Positions 27,570 to 36,567 of a stretch of DNA of 42,707 bases are shown piece by piece (the first letter of the stretch is position 1; each line of letters starts with the position of its first letter). Source of the DNA: an uncultured Rhodospirillaceae bacterium (GTDB lineage Bacteria; Pseudomonadota; Alphaproteobacteria; UBA8366; GCA-2717185); the NCBI GenBank assembly GCA_913044215.1, contig CAJWOT010000006.1:1-42707 (forward strand). Direction: 5' to 3'. A model generated the notes under the pieces. It saw only the letters and a list, made by a program, of their open reading frames with translations, ran no database searches and had not been told where the DNA came from. The position numbers and the translations under genes are program-made.

Positions 27570-28421
27570 CTAAACCGGCCGTGTGCCGTTCACCGTGACC
27601 CGGTTCATGTAGCGCTTGTGGCCGGGATAATCGTTCAGCGCCTTGTGCATGACGCAGCGATTGTCCCAGAAGGCGATCGAGCCCTTCTCCCAGCGGAAGC
27701 GGCAGGTGAATTCCGGGCGGTGGCTATGCTCGAACAGGTATTCGAGCAGCGGCTTGCTCTCCGCCTCGGTCATCCCCTTGAAGCGGTGCGTGCGCGGGCG
27801 GCAGACGAATAGCGCCTTGCGGCCGGTATCCGGGTGGGTGCGCACTACCGGGTGCTCCATCTCGGGCTCGTCTTTCTCGTCCGGATCGTCGCGTACCTTG
27901 CTGGTGAAATTGGCGTTCCGTTCGGCCGCGATGCTCGGCGCCTGGATCCGGTTGTCATGCACCGCGACCAGCCCGTCGAGCAAATCCTTCATGCCGTCCG
28001 ACAGCGCCTCATAGGCGAGGTACTGGTTGGCGAACAAGGTATCGCCGCCGACCGGCGGGACGTCCAGCGCGTAGAGAATCGAGCCCAGGGGCGGCTTTTC
28101 CAAATGGGTCAAATCCTGGTGCCAGCTCGCGCCGACTATCTTCTTGTCCTCCGGATCCTTGCGGATCGGAAAGATTTCCGGATGGCCGTTAAGCGGCACG
28201 TAGCGCGGATGCACATTCAGGCTGCCGAAGCGGCGGCCGAACGCCTTGTGCTGCTCCTCGTTGATATCCTGGTCACGGAAGAAGATGACGAGGTTCTCGT
28301 GGAAGGCGCGCTGCACCTCCGCGAAGGTCTCGTTGCCGAGATCCTCCGATAGATCGACCCCGAAAATTTCCGCGCCGCAGGTGCCGGAAAGCGGTTTCAC
28401 TTCGATGCGGTTGTAGGTCAC
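27570..28421 (-). CDS. TauD/TfdA family Fe(II)/2-oxoglutarate dioxygenase
   Basis: VEVKPLSGTCGAEIFGVDL-type N-terminus, IFFRDQDINEEQHKAFGRRFGSL, SWHQDLTHLEKPPLGSILYA (HxD), DNRCVMHKALNDY. GTG start. Confidence 0.92.
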   Translation of the reverse strand: MTYNRIEVKPLSGTCGAEIFGVDLSEDLGNETFAEVQRAFHENLVIFFRDQDINEEQHKAFGRRFGSLNVHPRYVPLNGHPEIFPIRKDPEDKKIVGASWHQDLTHLEKPPLGSILYALDVPPVGGDTLFANQYLAYEALSDGMKDLLDGLVAVHDNRIQAPSIAAERNANFTSKVRDDPDEKDEPEMEHPVVRTHPDTGRKALFVCRPRTHRFKGMTEAESKPLLEYLFEHSHRPEFTCRFRWEKGSIAFWDNRCVMHKALNDYPGHKRYMNRVTVNGTRPV

Positions 28422-28501
28422 GCGGTTTCCTTTCCTTGATCGCCGAGTGCGGTGCGCATGATGGTATCCCAAACGCCAGGTATCCCAAAATCGAACAGCC
28501 G

Positions 28502-29290
28502 TTAGAGGCCCGCCCGTTCCGGCGTTCCCGTTACCATGCGCAGCACGTGATAGGTCGCAATGGCGGCGGCCAGATGTTTCAGGCTGTGCCCGCTCACCGC
28601 GCCGCCGAGCAGAGCCAGTACGGGGCCGTCGAAATGCTCGAGCACTTTGGCGATTCCATACCAGACGATAACCCAGATCAGCTGGCCGCCGCCGGTATAG
28701 TGCGATTTGGGAAACAGCCAGCAGATCACCGGAAGGGCCAACATCGGATAGAACTGCACCATCGCGTACCAGCGCAGATCGCCGCGCCCTTGACCTTCGG
28801 ACCAATTCCAGTACAGCAGACTGGCGATGCCGATGGCGACCAGGATTGGCAGAAGCCAGCGGTTGCCGAAAGGGCGGTCTATACGGTCAGCTACGATGGC
28901 AGCGAACAGCGCCATGAAGGCAACTGTCATCGGCAGCCGGTCCCAGAACAGACGATCCGTATCCGGCAGCAGATGATAATAGGCTGACCCGACGGCAACG
29001 AGCCCAACGCCGGTAAAGAAGACTGCGTAGGGCGTGGCGTCCGGCCCTTCGGTGAAAATTACCCGGCGGCGCGATCCCAGCAGGGACCAGAGGCCCATCA
29101 GGCTGACCACCAGAAATCCGGCATTGGAGATCGTGTCTCCGAAATTCGGGATACCCCACAGCGGCCGCATGTCGGCAAACTGATGGTAGTCCGGATCCTG
29201 TGGGATCGGTGGAACGAAGCTGGCACCGACCAAGGTGACGGCGAACAGGGCGAGAAGGATCGCGATCCGTTGTTGTTTGGTCAGCGTCAT
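28502..29290 (-). CDS. CREST superfamily / alkaline ceramidase-like 7-TM membrane protein
   Basis: DTISNAGFLVVSLMGLWSLL, GSAYYHLLPDTDRLFWDRLPMTVAFMALF, VSGHSLKHLAAAIATYHVLRM: the Ser / HxxxxD / HxxxH pattern of CREST metal-dependent membrane hydrolases. Confidence 0.75.
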   Translation of the reverse strand: MTLTKQQRIAILLALFAVTLVGASFVPPIPQDPDYHQFADMRPLWGIPNFGDTISNAGFLVVSLMGLWSLLGSRRRVIFTEGPDATPYAVFFTGVGLVAVGSAYYHLLPDTDRLFWDRLPMTVAFMALFAAIVADRIDRPFGNRWLLPILVAIGIASLLYWNWSEGQGRGDLRWYAMVQFYPMLALPVICWLFPKSHYTGGGQLIWVIVWYGIAKVLEHFDGPVLALLGGAVSGHSLKHLAAAIATYHVLRMVTGTPERAGL

Positions 29291-30177
29291 GTCGTTCCCC
29301 CTTGCTGTAAGGCCCTCCGTTTTGCCAGGCGCAGATGATAGTGCAGTTGCTCGGCGGCAAGTCCATGCAGCATCAGTCGGAATCCCGCATTCAATGTGGA
29401 CAGGGGCAGCATCGGATGCGCGTTTCGGGCGAGAAACAGATGTTCCCCGCTACCGAGCAGCCGCGCGACATAGATCGCGATGGTTTCGTCGAGCTGCAGC
29501 GAGTTGCTGGCGCGCCAGAAATCGTTGTCGGTCAGGAACAGTTGGTAAACCGGCGTGTAGGCAATGACCGCCGTCTGAAGATCGATCACGTTGAGTGATC
29601 CTTCCGGCATCGATTCCAAGGCTATTTCACCATCGGTGATCGCATCGAAATTGAGCGTCGCTGGCGGCTCAATTCTTCGGCCTGTTTTCTCCAACCCGGT
29701 ATTCAAGCCGATTACGAAGTTGAAGATGTTCAAATCGTGCTGCAGGAACACATTGTCCTTAAGCGCGTCGATCGTCGTCGGTCGCAGAGGCACCGTCTCG
29801 ACTTCCGCGTCCGGTACATTGTCCTTGATGAAGTTGAGCAGTTCGGTACCGATGTGGAAATGACGCAGGATCAGACGGTTGGCCTCCGGCGACGCGAAGT
29901 TGCGCAGTCCCCAGCAAATAAGGCGATGCAATGTCCCAGGCGCGCCGAGATTGTTCGGGACCAGCAACCGCAATGCGCTGAAAAACAGGATCGACAACCC
30001 GGCCAACGGCCGCAGGAAGGGCAGCAGTGCCTTGCGCGAAACGCGCCGCATGCCGCGCATCAGATCGAGCTTCGCTTGCGGGTCGATCGGGATGCTCTTG
30101 TCGACGTAGAGCGCCAACCAGGGGTCCGGGTCGCGCGGATCGCTGGTCCCTGGGTCGAAATCCGCCGGGTAGGTCAT
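29287..30177 (-). CDS. Conserved hypothetical protein, 296 aa
   Basis: MTYPADFDPGTSDPRDPDPWLALYVDKSIPIDPQAKLDLMRGMRRVSRK...; His-bearing motifs RHFHIG, LQHDLNIFNF, LHYHLRL. Overlaps both neighbouring genes by 4 nt. Confidence 0.75.
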   Translation of the reverse strand: MTYPADFDPGTSDPRDPDPWLALYVDKSIPIDPQAKLDLMRGMRRVSRKALLPFLRPLAGLSILFFSALRLLVPNNLGAPGTLHRLICWGLRNFASPEANRLILRHFHIGTELLNFIKDNVPDAEVETVPLRPTTIDALKDNVFLQHDLNIFNFVIGLNTGLEKTGRRIEPPATLNFDAITDGEIALESMPEGSLNVIDLQTAVIAYTPVYQLFLTDNDFWRASNSLQLDETIAIYVARLLGSGEHLFLARNAHPMLPLSTLNAGFRLMLHGLAAEQLHYHLRLAKRRALQQGGTT

Positions 30178-32027
30178 ATGTTGTCGAGCTCCTCCAGTTG
30201 CAGCCGGTAGAGACGGGCGGTTACTTTCGCCGTCTTGACGATCTCGTCGACCAGCTTCGGTGTCAGGTCGAGCCGGTCGAGCACTTCCCAAAACCGGTCC
30301 ATGTGCGTCGCGTCATTGTCGCCATGATAAAGCAGGAAGCGGAGCTGATCCGGGGCCAGCGCGAGCTGTTTTTGGATCGCACCGCCCCATTGCGCAGCGA
30401 CACGCTGGCCCAACCCCTCGATGATGAACATCGCGCCCAGCAGGTCGATCGGATTCTCGCGGCTCGCCTTGTGGAACATCCAAGCGGATAGCGCTTCCGA
30501 TCCGATATTTTTCTCGGCCGCAAGGATTTCCTGACGCGTCCCCCCGGCGGCGACATAGTCGCTTTCCAGCAGCTTGAAATCGCGATGTTCATCATGCGCA
30601 TGGGTCAGGAAAGTGGAGCGTAAATCGAATGCCTCGACCGTGATATTAGATGCTGCCCGGGCGATCCATCGCGCACCATCTACGACCTGCTGGCGCAAGT
30701 TACGCAGCAGCATGCGGTAGTCGCTGATGGTAAACCGTCCGCGCTGCAGCTTGTCGATCAACGGTACGCGCTGCAGTTGGCGTTCGAATTCCAGCCATTC
30801 GATCGTCAGTTTGCGGACCAAAGCGGATTTCAGGTCATCGACGGGCGCCAAGTCGAACCCTGGCCTATCCGGTTCCGCTTCCGGGGTCGGCAAACTCACG
30901 ACGCGAGCCTCACCTGCGACCGAGAGAAGCATGTAGGATACGATGAAGCGTCCGCTCTCCGGGACCATGCACAGGACTTTCTCCGTGTCGCTCAGGACGC
31001 CGCCGTTAAACAACTCCTCCAACATCAGGTAGATGGACGCGGAGCCCGTATTGCCCTTCTCATAAAGGTTGGTGAAGATCTTGTTTGCGTTGATTGGCGT
31101 GCCGGCGCGTTCAGCGGCATCTAGCAGTTCCTTGCGGAAATGATCCGAAGAGAAGTGATAAAGCGCCCAGTCGATCTTGTGCGGATTGATTTTTCCGGAG
31201 TCAATCAGCTCCATGTAGCGCTGCAGGCCGACCGGCACGATGTTCTTGAGTAGGCGAAAATCCTGCCGCAAATGGAAGGCGCCGTCGCGTACCGCCGCGT
31301 CGAGAGTCGAGTAGTTCGACCAGGGCCGCTCGATCTCACCGTCGGCACCTTTCAATCCGCCGGCGTACATGCAGGTGTCGTAGCTGTCGGCGTAGGAGAC
31401 CAGGTCCACGAAGTCGATGCGGATCGACTGACCTTTCGCGTTCGGACGGTTTTCAAGCAACAGTGCCCCCGCCCCATCGGAGAGTGTCCAGCGCAGAAAC
31501 TCCGTGTCCGGGGTCGCTGTGGCACCTTCCAGGTAGCCGGCGCGCAGGAAGCGACTGGCGAACTCGCTGGCGCAAACCAAGGTATTTTTCTTTTCGCCGC
31601 TCCGGATCGCCGATATCGCCGACTTGAGGGCCATCATTCCGCTGGCACAGAAGCTGGTAAAACTGGCAATTTCGGTCGCTTTTGTACCCAGTTCGGCATG
31701 AACCATGCTAGCGAACCCTGGTGCCAGCAAATCCCCTTGTGAGGCTGCGGCGGCAATGTATTCCACATCGTCCGCAGCCAGTTCGCTGCGCGCCAATGCG
31801 TCGCGGCAAGCCAGTGCCGCCATTTCCGCATTGGTGTGCTGTGGCTCGCCGTTTCGATCGATGGCGTAATGACGCGTCTTGATACCGTTTGCCTCAAGCG
31901 CGGATAGCCGAAGGCGTTCCTGTTTCGCGCTGAGCGGCCCAAGGAAGGCTGCGACCTCGTCATTACCGATGGGGTCCCCCGGCAGGAATGAACCGATAGC
32001 GGTTATATAGACAGGCTGCATATTCAT
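30174..32027 (-). CDS. Beta-ketoacyl-ACP synthase III-like domain fused to a heme-oxygenase-like diiron (iron-containing redox enzyme) domain
   Basis: N-terminal KASIII: SFTSFCASGMMALKSAI (Cys), ALYHFSSDHF (His), LYEKGNTGSASIYLML (Asn). C-terminal HDO: RGRFTISDYRMLLRNLRQQVVDGARW, THAHDEHRDFKLLESDY, LLYHGDNDATHMDRFWEVL; 617 aa in one frame. Confidence 0.85.
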   Translation of the reverse strand: MNMQPVYITAIGSFLPGDPIGNDEVAAFLGPLSAKQERLRLSALEANGIKTRHYAIDRNGEPQHTNAEMAALACRDALARSELAADDVEYIAAAASQGDLLAPGFASMVHAELGTKATEIASFTSFCASGMMALKSAISAIRSGEKKNTLVCASEFASRFLRAGYLEGATATPDTEFLRWTLSDGAGALLLENRPNAKGQSIRIDFVDLVSYADSYDTCMYAGGLKGADGEIERPWSNYSTLDAAVRDGAFHLRQDFRLLKNIVPVGLQRYMELIDSGKINPHKIDWALYHFSSDHFRKELLDAAERAGTPINANKIFTNLYEKGNTGSASIYLMLEELFNGGVLSDTEKVLCMVPESGRFIVSYMLLSVAGEARVVSLPTPEAEPDRPGFDLAPVDDLKSALVRKLTIEWLEFERQLQRVPLIDKLQRGRFTISDYRMLLRNLRQQVVDGARWIARAASNITVEAFDLRSTFLTHAHDEHRDFKLLESDYVAAGGTRQEILAAEKNIGSEALSAWMFHKASRENPIDLLGAMFIIEGLGQRVAAQWGGAIQKQLALAPDQLRFLLYHGDNDATHMDRFWEVLDRLDLTPKLVDEIVKTAKVTARLYRLQLEELDNI

Positions 32028-32043
32028 CTCCTTCGCGTGCGTA

Positions 32044-35000
32044 TTACGAGGTCGCGGAAGCCGTGATTGCGACATAGTCGACTTTTCCCGTGCCCAGCAC
32101 CGGGACCGCGTCGACCGGGCGCACGGTCGCGGGCACGGTGAGTTCCGAGATGCCGTCGGCCCGCGCCTGTTCCGAAAGCGCCGCGCGATCCGCGTCCGGG
32201 TATTCGGTGAGCAGGATGATCTGCTCGCCCTTGCGGGCGTTGGGAATGCTGATCGCGGCGTGCATATGGTCGGGCCAGACGGCGGCGGCCAGCGCCTCGA
32301 CCGCGGTCAGGGAGACCATCTCACCGGCGATCTTGGCGAAGCGCTTGGCGCGGCCTTGGATGGTGATGAAGCCCTCCCGGTCTACGGTAACGATATCGCC
32401 CGTGTCGTAGCTATTGTTCTCTGTTGCTTCGAGCACCCCAGGATTCTCCGCGCGCAGATAGCCGAGCATCACGTTCGGACCGGTGACGACCAGCTTGCCG
32501 CCCTCGTTGATACCCGGCACGGGCTCCAGCTCGTAGGTGATGCCCGGCATCGTCCGGCCAACCGTGCCGGCCTTGAAGTGCATCGGGGTGTTGGCGGCGA
32601 TGACCGGCGCGGTCTCCGTTGCGCCGTAGCCTTCCAGCACGCGCAGGCCGAACTTGTCCGACCAGACCCGACGCGTCTCGTCCTTCACCTTCTCCGCACC
32701 GGCGAACACGTAGCGCAGGCTGTAGAAATCGTAGGGATGCGCGACCTTGGCGTAACCGGTCAGGAAGGTATCGGTGCCGAACATGATGGTCGCGTTGGTG
32801 TCGTAGACCAGCGCGGGGACGATCCGGTAGTGCAGCGGGGAGGGATACAAAAAGGTCTTCACGCCCGACAGTACGGGCAGCAGGGTGCCACCGGTCAGGC
32901 CGAAGGAGTGGAAGATCGGCAGCGCATTGAACACGATGTCCGTCGGGTTGAAATCGATGCGCGCGGCCAGCTGGTGCCGGTTGGAAAGCAGGTTGGCGTG
33001 GCTGAGCACCACGCCCTTCGGTGTGCCCTCCGAGCCGGAGGTGAACAGGATCACCGCGGCCTCATCCGGTGACGTTGCATGACAGTCATGAACCGCGTGG
33101 GCGAAATGCCGCGAGAACAGACCGGCCAGCTTGTCGAGGAGACCGATTTCCTGACGCAGATCCTCCAGATAGATGATCTCCGCCTGTTCCGCGAGCGCGG
33201 CAACCGCCTCTTCCAAGTTGCCGAGGGCAATGAACCGGCGCGACGTCACGACGGTGTCGACTTGGGCAGCCATCAGCGCCGCGCGCATACTCTTCGTCCC
33301 GGTCGAGAAGTTCAGCATCGCCGGTACCCGTCCGAAGGCCTGCAGGGCAAAGAAGGTCACCACGCCGCCGACGGAGTTCGGCAAAAGGAACCCGACCGGC
33401 CGGTCCGCCTGTGTCATCGCGGCCAGTTTGCGGCCCAGCACGAGAGCGCCGGTGACAAGGCGGCCATAGCCGATGGGCTTGCGCTCGATATCCTCGGCGA
33501 TCGGGTGTTTGCGGCCGTGAACCGCCTGCGCGTCGAGCAGCGCCTGGAACAGGGTCCGGTCGCAATCCTCGGTCTCGAAGATCATCTGGCTCATCACATC
33601 GTAGAGTTTCGTGCCGGCCAGCTGGCGGCGCTCGCGCCCGACCATCTCTGCCGGTATCTCGAAACGGCGCGGCGGCAGAACGGTCATCGTGATTTTGGGG
33701 AACCAGCGAATGCGAACCTTGTCCTTCACGCGCGAGAAGGGGGTGTATTGCGCACCGTCGATGCGGACCGGTACCAGCATCGCGTCCGCCTTGTCGGCGA
33801 TCATGCCGGGCCCTTCATAGACCTTCATCAGGGCGCCCGTAACGGTGATCCGACCCTCCGGGAAGATGACGCAATGCCGGTCTTCCTTCACCGCCTTGAT
33901 CAGACCCTTGGTCGACATGGGATTGGTCGGGTCCACGGCGAAGAAATCCACAAGCCGTAGCATCGGTTTCATCCACCAGTGCTGGGCGATATGCGTGTTC
34001 ACGGCGAACATCGGTTTGATAGGCAGAAAGGCGGCCAGGATGATCGCATCGAGAAACGAAATGTGATTGACGACGATGACCGCGCGCTTGCCGGCCTGGG
34101 CGTAATGTTTCATGCCCTTGATCTCGACCCGGTACAGCAGTTTCAGCAGCGAGATGGCCAGGCCTTTGATCAAGGTGTCCGGCAGCAGGCCGCAGACATA
34201 GATCGCGACGATGCCGTTGCCTATCGCCAGCGCGAGGAAGATAGCGGGTACCGAGCAGCCTAACGTCAGCAGGAGAGCCGCGGTGGCGGCCCCGGCCACC
34301 ATGAACAGGGCGTTGAGAATGTTGTTGGCGGCAATGATCCGCGAGCGGAACGTTTCCTCGCTGCGGGTCTGCAAAATGGCGTACAGGGGCACGATGAAAA
34401 GGCCGCCGCAGATAGCGATCGCGAGCAGGTCGAAAACGATTCGCCAGTGTGCGGCGGCGCTGACGAAGGACACCGCGTCCGTCAGTTCGGCTGACGGCAC
34501 ACGCCCGGTGCTGGCGAAGAACAGGTCGGCGATGAAGACGGTCATGCCGATCGCGGCGAGCGGCACGTAACGTGCCGTGACCTCACCGTCGAGTAGCCGG
34601 TTGCAGAGCAGCGAGCCCGCGCCGATCCCGACCGAGAAAAGGGTCAGGAACAGGGTCACGACGGTTTCGTCGCCGCCCAACACGTCCTTGGCGAAGGCAG
34701 GGAACTGCGCCAGGAAGGTGGCCCCGACAAGCCAGAACCAGGAGATGCCGAGGATCGACAGGAAGATGCCGCGCTGCGCGCCCGCCTTGCGCACGATCGA
34801 CCAGGTTTCCGCCAGGATATTCGGATTGAGTTTCATATCCGGTGCCGGGGCGGGTGCTTTCGGGATGGCGAAACTGCTCGCCAGCCCGGCCAGGGCGACG
34901 AGCATGACGCCGGACGCGACGATGACGGTGCCGTTGTCCTGCAGAATCAGCAGGCCGCCCGCGATCGTGCCGGTCAGGATCGCGAGGAAGGTCCCGGCCT

Positions 35001-35451
35001 CGATCAGGCCGTTGCCGCCGACGAGTTCGTCCTCGGACAGGTGGTCCGGCAGGATGCTGTACTTGACCGGCCCGAAAAAGGCGGACTGCATCCCCATCAG
35101 GAACAGCACGGTCATCAGGTAGGTGACGTTGCCGAAGATCAGCCCTGCGGCGCCGAGTCCCATGATGGCCACTTCGGCCACTTTGATGGTCCGGATCAGT
35201 CGGGATTTCTCGAACTTGTCGGCGATCTGACCGGCGGTTGCCGAAAACAAGAAGAAGGGCAGGATGAATAGACCTGCGGCAGTGGTCACCATGAGCTGGC
35301 CATCGATCTCCGCCATCTCCGCGATGCGGAAGATGATCAGCAGGGCGAGCGCGTTCTTGAACAGATTGTCGTTCAAGGCGCCCAGCGCCTGCGTGACGAA
35401 CAGCGGCAGGAACCGCTTTGTGGCCAAGAGATGGGTCTGGGTTTCAGACAT
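32044..35451 (-). CDS. MFS (LplT-like) - PlsC acyltransferase - acyl-[ACP] synthetase (Aas-like) fusion
   Basis: MFS N-terminus (LGALNDNLFKNALALLIIFR), PlsC motifs VNHISFLDAI and FPEGRITVTGALMKVYEGPGMIA, ANL ligase motifs ILFTSGSEGTPKGVVLSHANLLSN, LEGYGATETAPVIAANTP, YDTGDIVTVDREGFITIQGRAKRFAKIAGEMVSL. Confidence 0.93.
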   Translation of the reverse strand: MSETQTHLLATKRFLPLFVTQALGALNDNLFKNALALLIIFRIAEMAEIDGQLMVTTAAGLFILPFFLFSATAGQIADKFEKSRLIRTIKVAEVAIMGLGAAGLIFGNVTYLMTVLFLMGMQSAFFGPVKYSILPDHLSEDELVGGNGLIEAGTFLAILTGTIAGGLLILQDNGTVIVASGVMLVALAGLASSFAIPKAPAPAPDMKLNPNILAETWSIVRKAGAQRGIFLSILGISWFWLVGATFLAQFPAFAKDVLGGDETVVTLFLTLFSVGIGAGSLLCNRLLDGEVTARYVPLAAIGMTVFIADLFFASTGRVPSAELTDAVSFVSAAAHWRIVFDLLAIAICGGLFIVPLYAILQTRSEETFRSRIIAANNILNALFMVAGAATAALLLTLGCSVPAIFLALAIGNGIVAIYVCGLLPDTLIKGLAISLLKLLYRVEIKGMKHYAQAGKRAVIVVNHISFLDAIILAAFLPIKPMFAVNTHIAQHWWMKPMLRLVDFFAVDPTNPMSTKGLIKAVKEDRHCVIFPEGRITVTGALMKVYEGPGMIADKADAMLVPVRIDGAQYTPFSRVKDKVRIRWFPKITMTVLPPRRFEIPAEMVGRERRQLAGTKLYDVMSQMIFETEDCDRTLFQALLDAQAVHGRKHPIAEDIERKPIGYGRLVTGALVLGRKLAAMTQADRPVGFLLPNSVGGVVTFFALQAFGRVPAMLNFSTGTKSMRAALMAAQVDTVVTSRRFIALGNLEEAVAALAEQAEIIYLEDLRQEIGLLDKLAGLFSRHFAHAVHDCHATSPDEAAVILFTSGSEGTPKGVVLSHANLLSNRHQLAARIDFNPTDIVFNALPIFHSFGLTGGTLLPVLSGVKTFLYPSPLHYRIVPALVYDTNATIMFGTDTFLTGYAKVAHPYDFYSLRYVFAGAEKVKDETRRVWSDKFGLRVLEGYGATETAPVIAANTPMHFKAGTVGRTMPGITYELEPVPGINEGGKLVVTGPNVMLGYLRAENPGVLEATENNSYDTGDIVTVDREGFITIQGRAKRFAKIAGEMVSLTAVEALAAAVWPDHMHAAISIPNARKGEQIILLTEYPDADRAALSEQARADGISELTVPATVRPVDAVPVLGTGKVDYVAITASATS

Positions 35452-35468
35452 TTCGTTCTCCTCGGCGA

Positions 35469-36332
35469 TCAATCGCCGTTCGGGGATTCTTCGGGTTTAT
35501 CCGGCGTCCGATCCACGCGCCGGTAGGGGCCGGAGACGGTGATGGTTTCCGCGGCATCTCCCGTGAATTGCAGATAGTCGACGACTGACTTCACGGACAC
35601 GACCTCGTAGCGACCGTCACGGTGACTGGATGGCGGTTGGTCGTCGAACCGAATATTCGTTGCCGACAATTTCGCCAGCGAGCGTCGCAGCGACGAAATC
35701 CGAATAACCGAATCCTGGAAACCCCGTTGCCGGTAATGGCGGTGGGTCTCGTCACGCGTATGGAAAGACTTGCCATCCGCCTTGGCCTGTGCAAGCGCGA
35801 TCAACTTCAGCACCCATTGGTTCGAGTCCTGATACTTCGCCGGACTGCCGAGGTAGGAGATCATGTTGTAGCGGGGGTCATAGAACCTTCTCGGCGCCCG
35901 GTCCTTGGACACCGCTTCTACATGGGTCGCCAATGGTTTGCCAAATGTGAGGACCAAAACGTCGTGGGTCAGCGGGTTGTCCAGCATGAAGGAGCCAAGA
36001 CCCTGAACATTCAGTCCCGAACCGCTTTTACCGCACGAGGTCAGCTGATGCACGACGACCCATGCGCCGTCCTTGTCGCGCTTCCTGGCGAAACCGGCAT
36101 GGGTGAATCGCCAGCCGTGCTCGGATATGTCGCTGCCGAACCGCGCGATGAATGCGAACCGCGCGGATTGTCGTTGCAAGACCTGTTTTACATCGCTGGC
36201 GACTTGCAGCGCGGACTGTAATTCCGCTCGGGTCACCTGGTGGTCGATGCAGCCGCGTCCCGCTTGGGCACCGATCGATGCGAAGACGGTAAGACACGCG
36301 GTTGCCAGGAGCAGGATGGGTCTGAGCCGCAT
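35469..36332 (-). CDS. DUF2145-like secreted protein
   Basis: Signal peptide MRLRPILLLATACLTVFASIGAQAGRGC; YDPRYNMISYLGSPAKYQDSNQWVLKLIALAQAKADG. Confidence 0.6.
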   Translation of the reverse strand: MRLRPILLLATACLTVFASIGAQAGRGCIDHQVTRAELQSALQVASDVKQVLQRQSARFAFIARFGSDISEHGWRFTHAGFARKRDKDGAWVVVHQLTSCGKSGSGLNVQGLGSFMLDNPLTHDVLVLTFGKPLATHVEAVSKDRAPRRFYDPRYNMISYLGSPAKYQDSNQWVLKLIALAQAKADGKSFHTRDETHRHYRQRGFQDSVIRISSLRRSLAKLSATNIRFDDQPPSSHRDGRYEVVSVKSVVDYLQFTGDAAETITVSGPYRRVDRTPDKPEESPNGD

Positions 36333-36333
36333 G

Positions 36334-36567
36334 CTATTGCTCTTGATACTCGGACGCCTCAAACAAAGCGCGACCGGCTTGTGTCGGAATGAAAAGAACC
36401 ACTTTTGCACTGTCACCGACCAGTTTTGCGGATTCGACGATCAGCTTTCCACCGTTGACCAGTGTATAGGCGCTGCCATGCACGGCGACTCCGATGCCGG
36501 AGAGGATGATGCTGGGTCCGGCAAGCGAAACCTCGGCAGGGTGAGGGTGACGGTATTCATCGTTCAC
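36334..36567 (-). CDS. Small hypothetical protein, 77 aa
   Basis: VNDEYRHPHPAEVSLAGPSIILSGIGVAVHGSAYTLVNGGKLIVESAKLVGDSAKVVLFIPTQAG...; GTG start overlapping the 3' end of the TetR gene. Confidence 0.5.
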   Translation of the reverse strand: MNDEYRHPHPAEVSLAGPSIILSGIGVAVHGSAYTLVNGGKLIVESAKLVGDSAKVVLFIPTQAGRALFEASEYQEQ

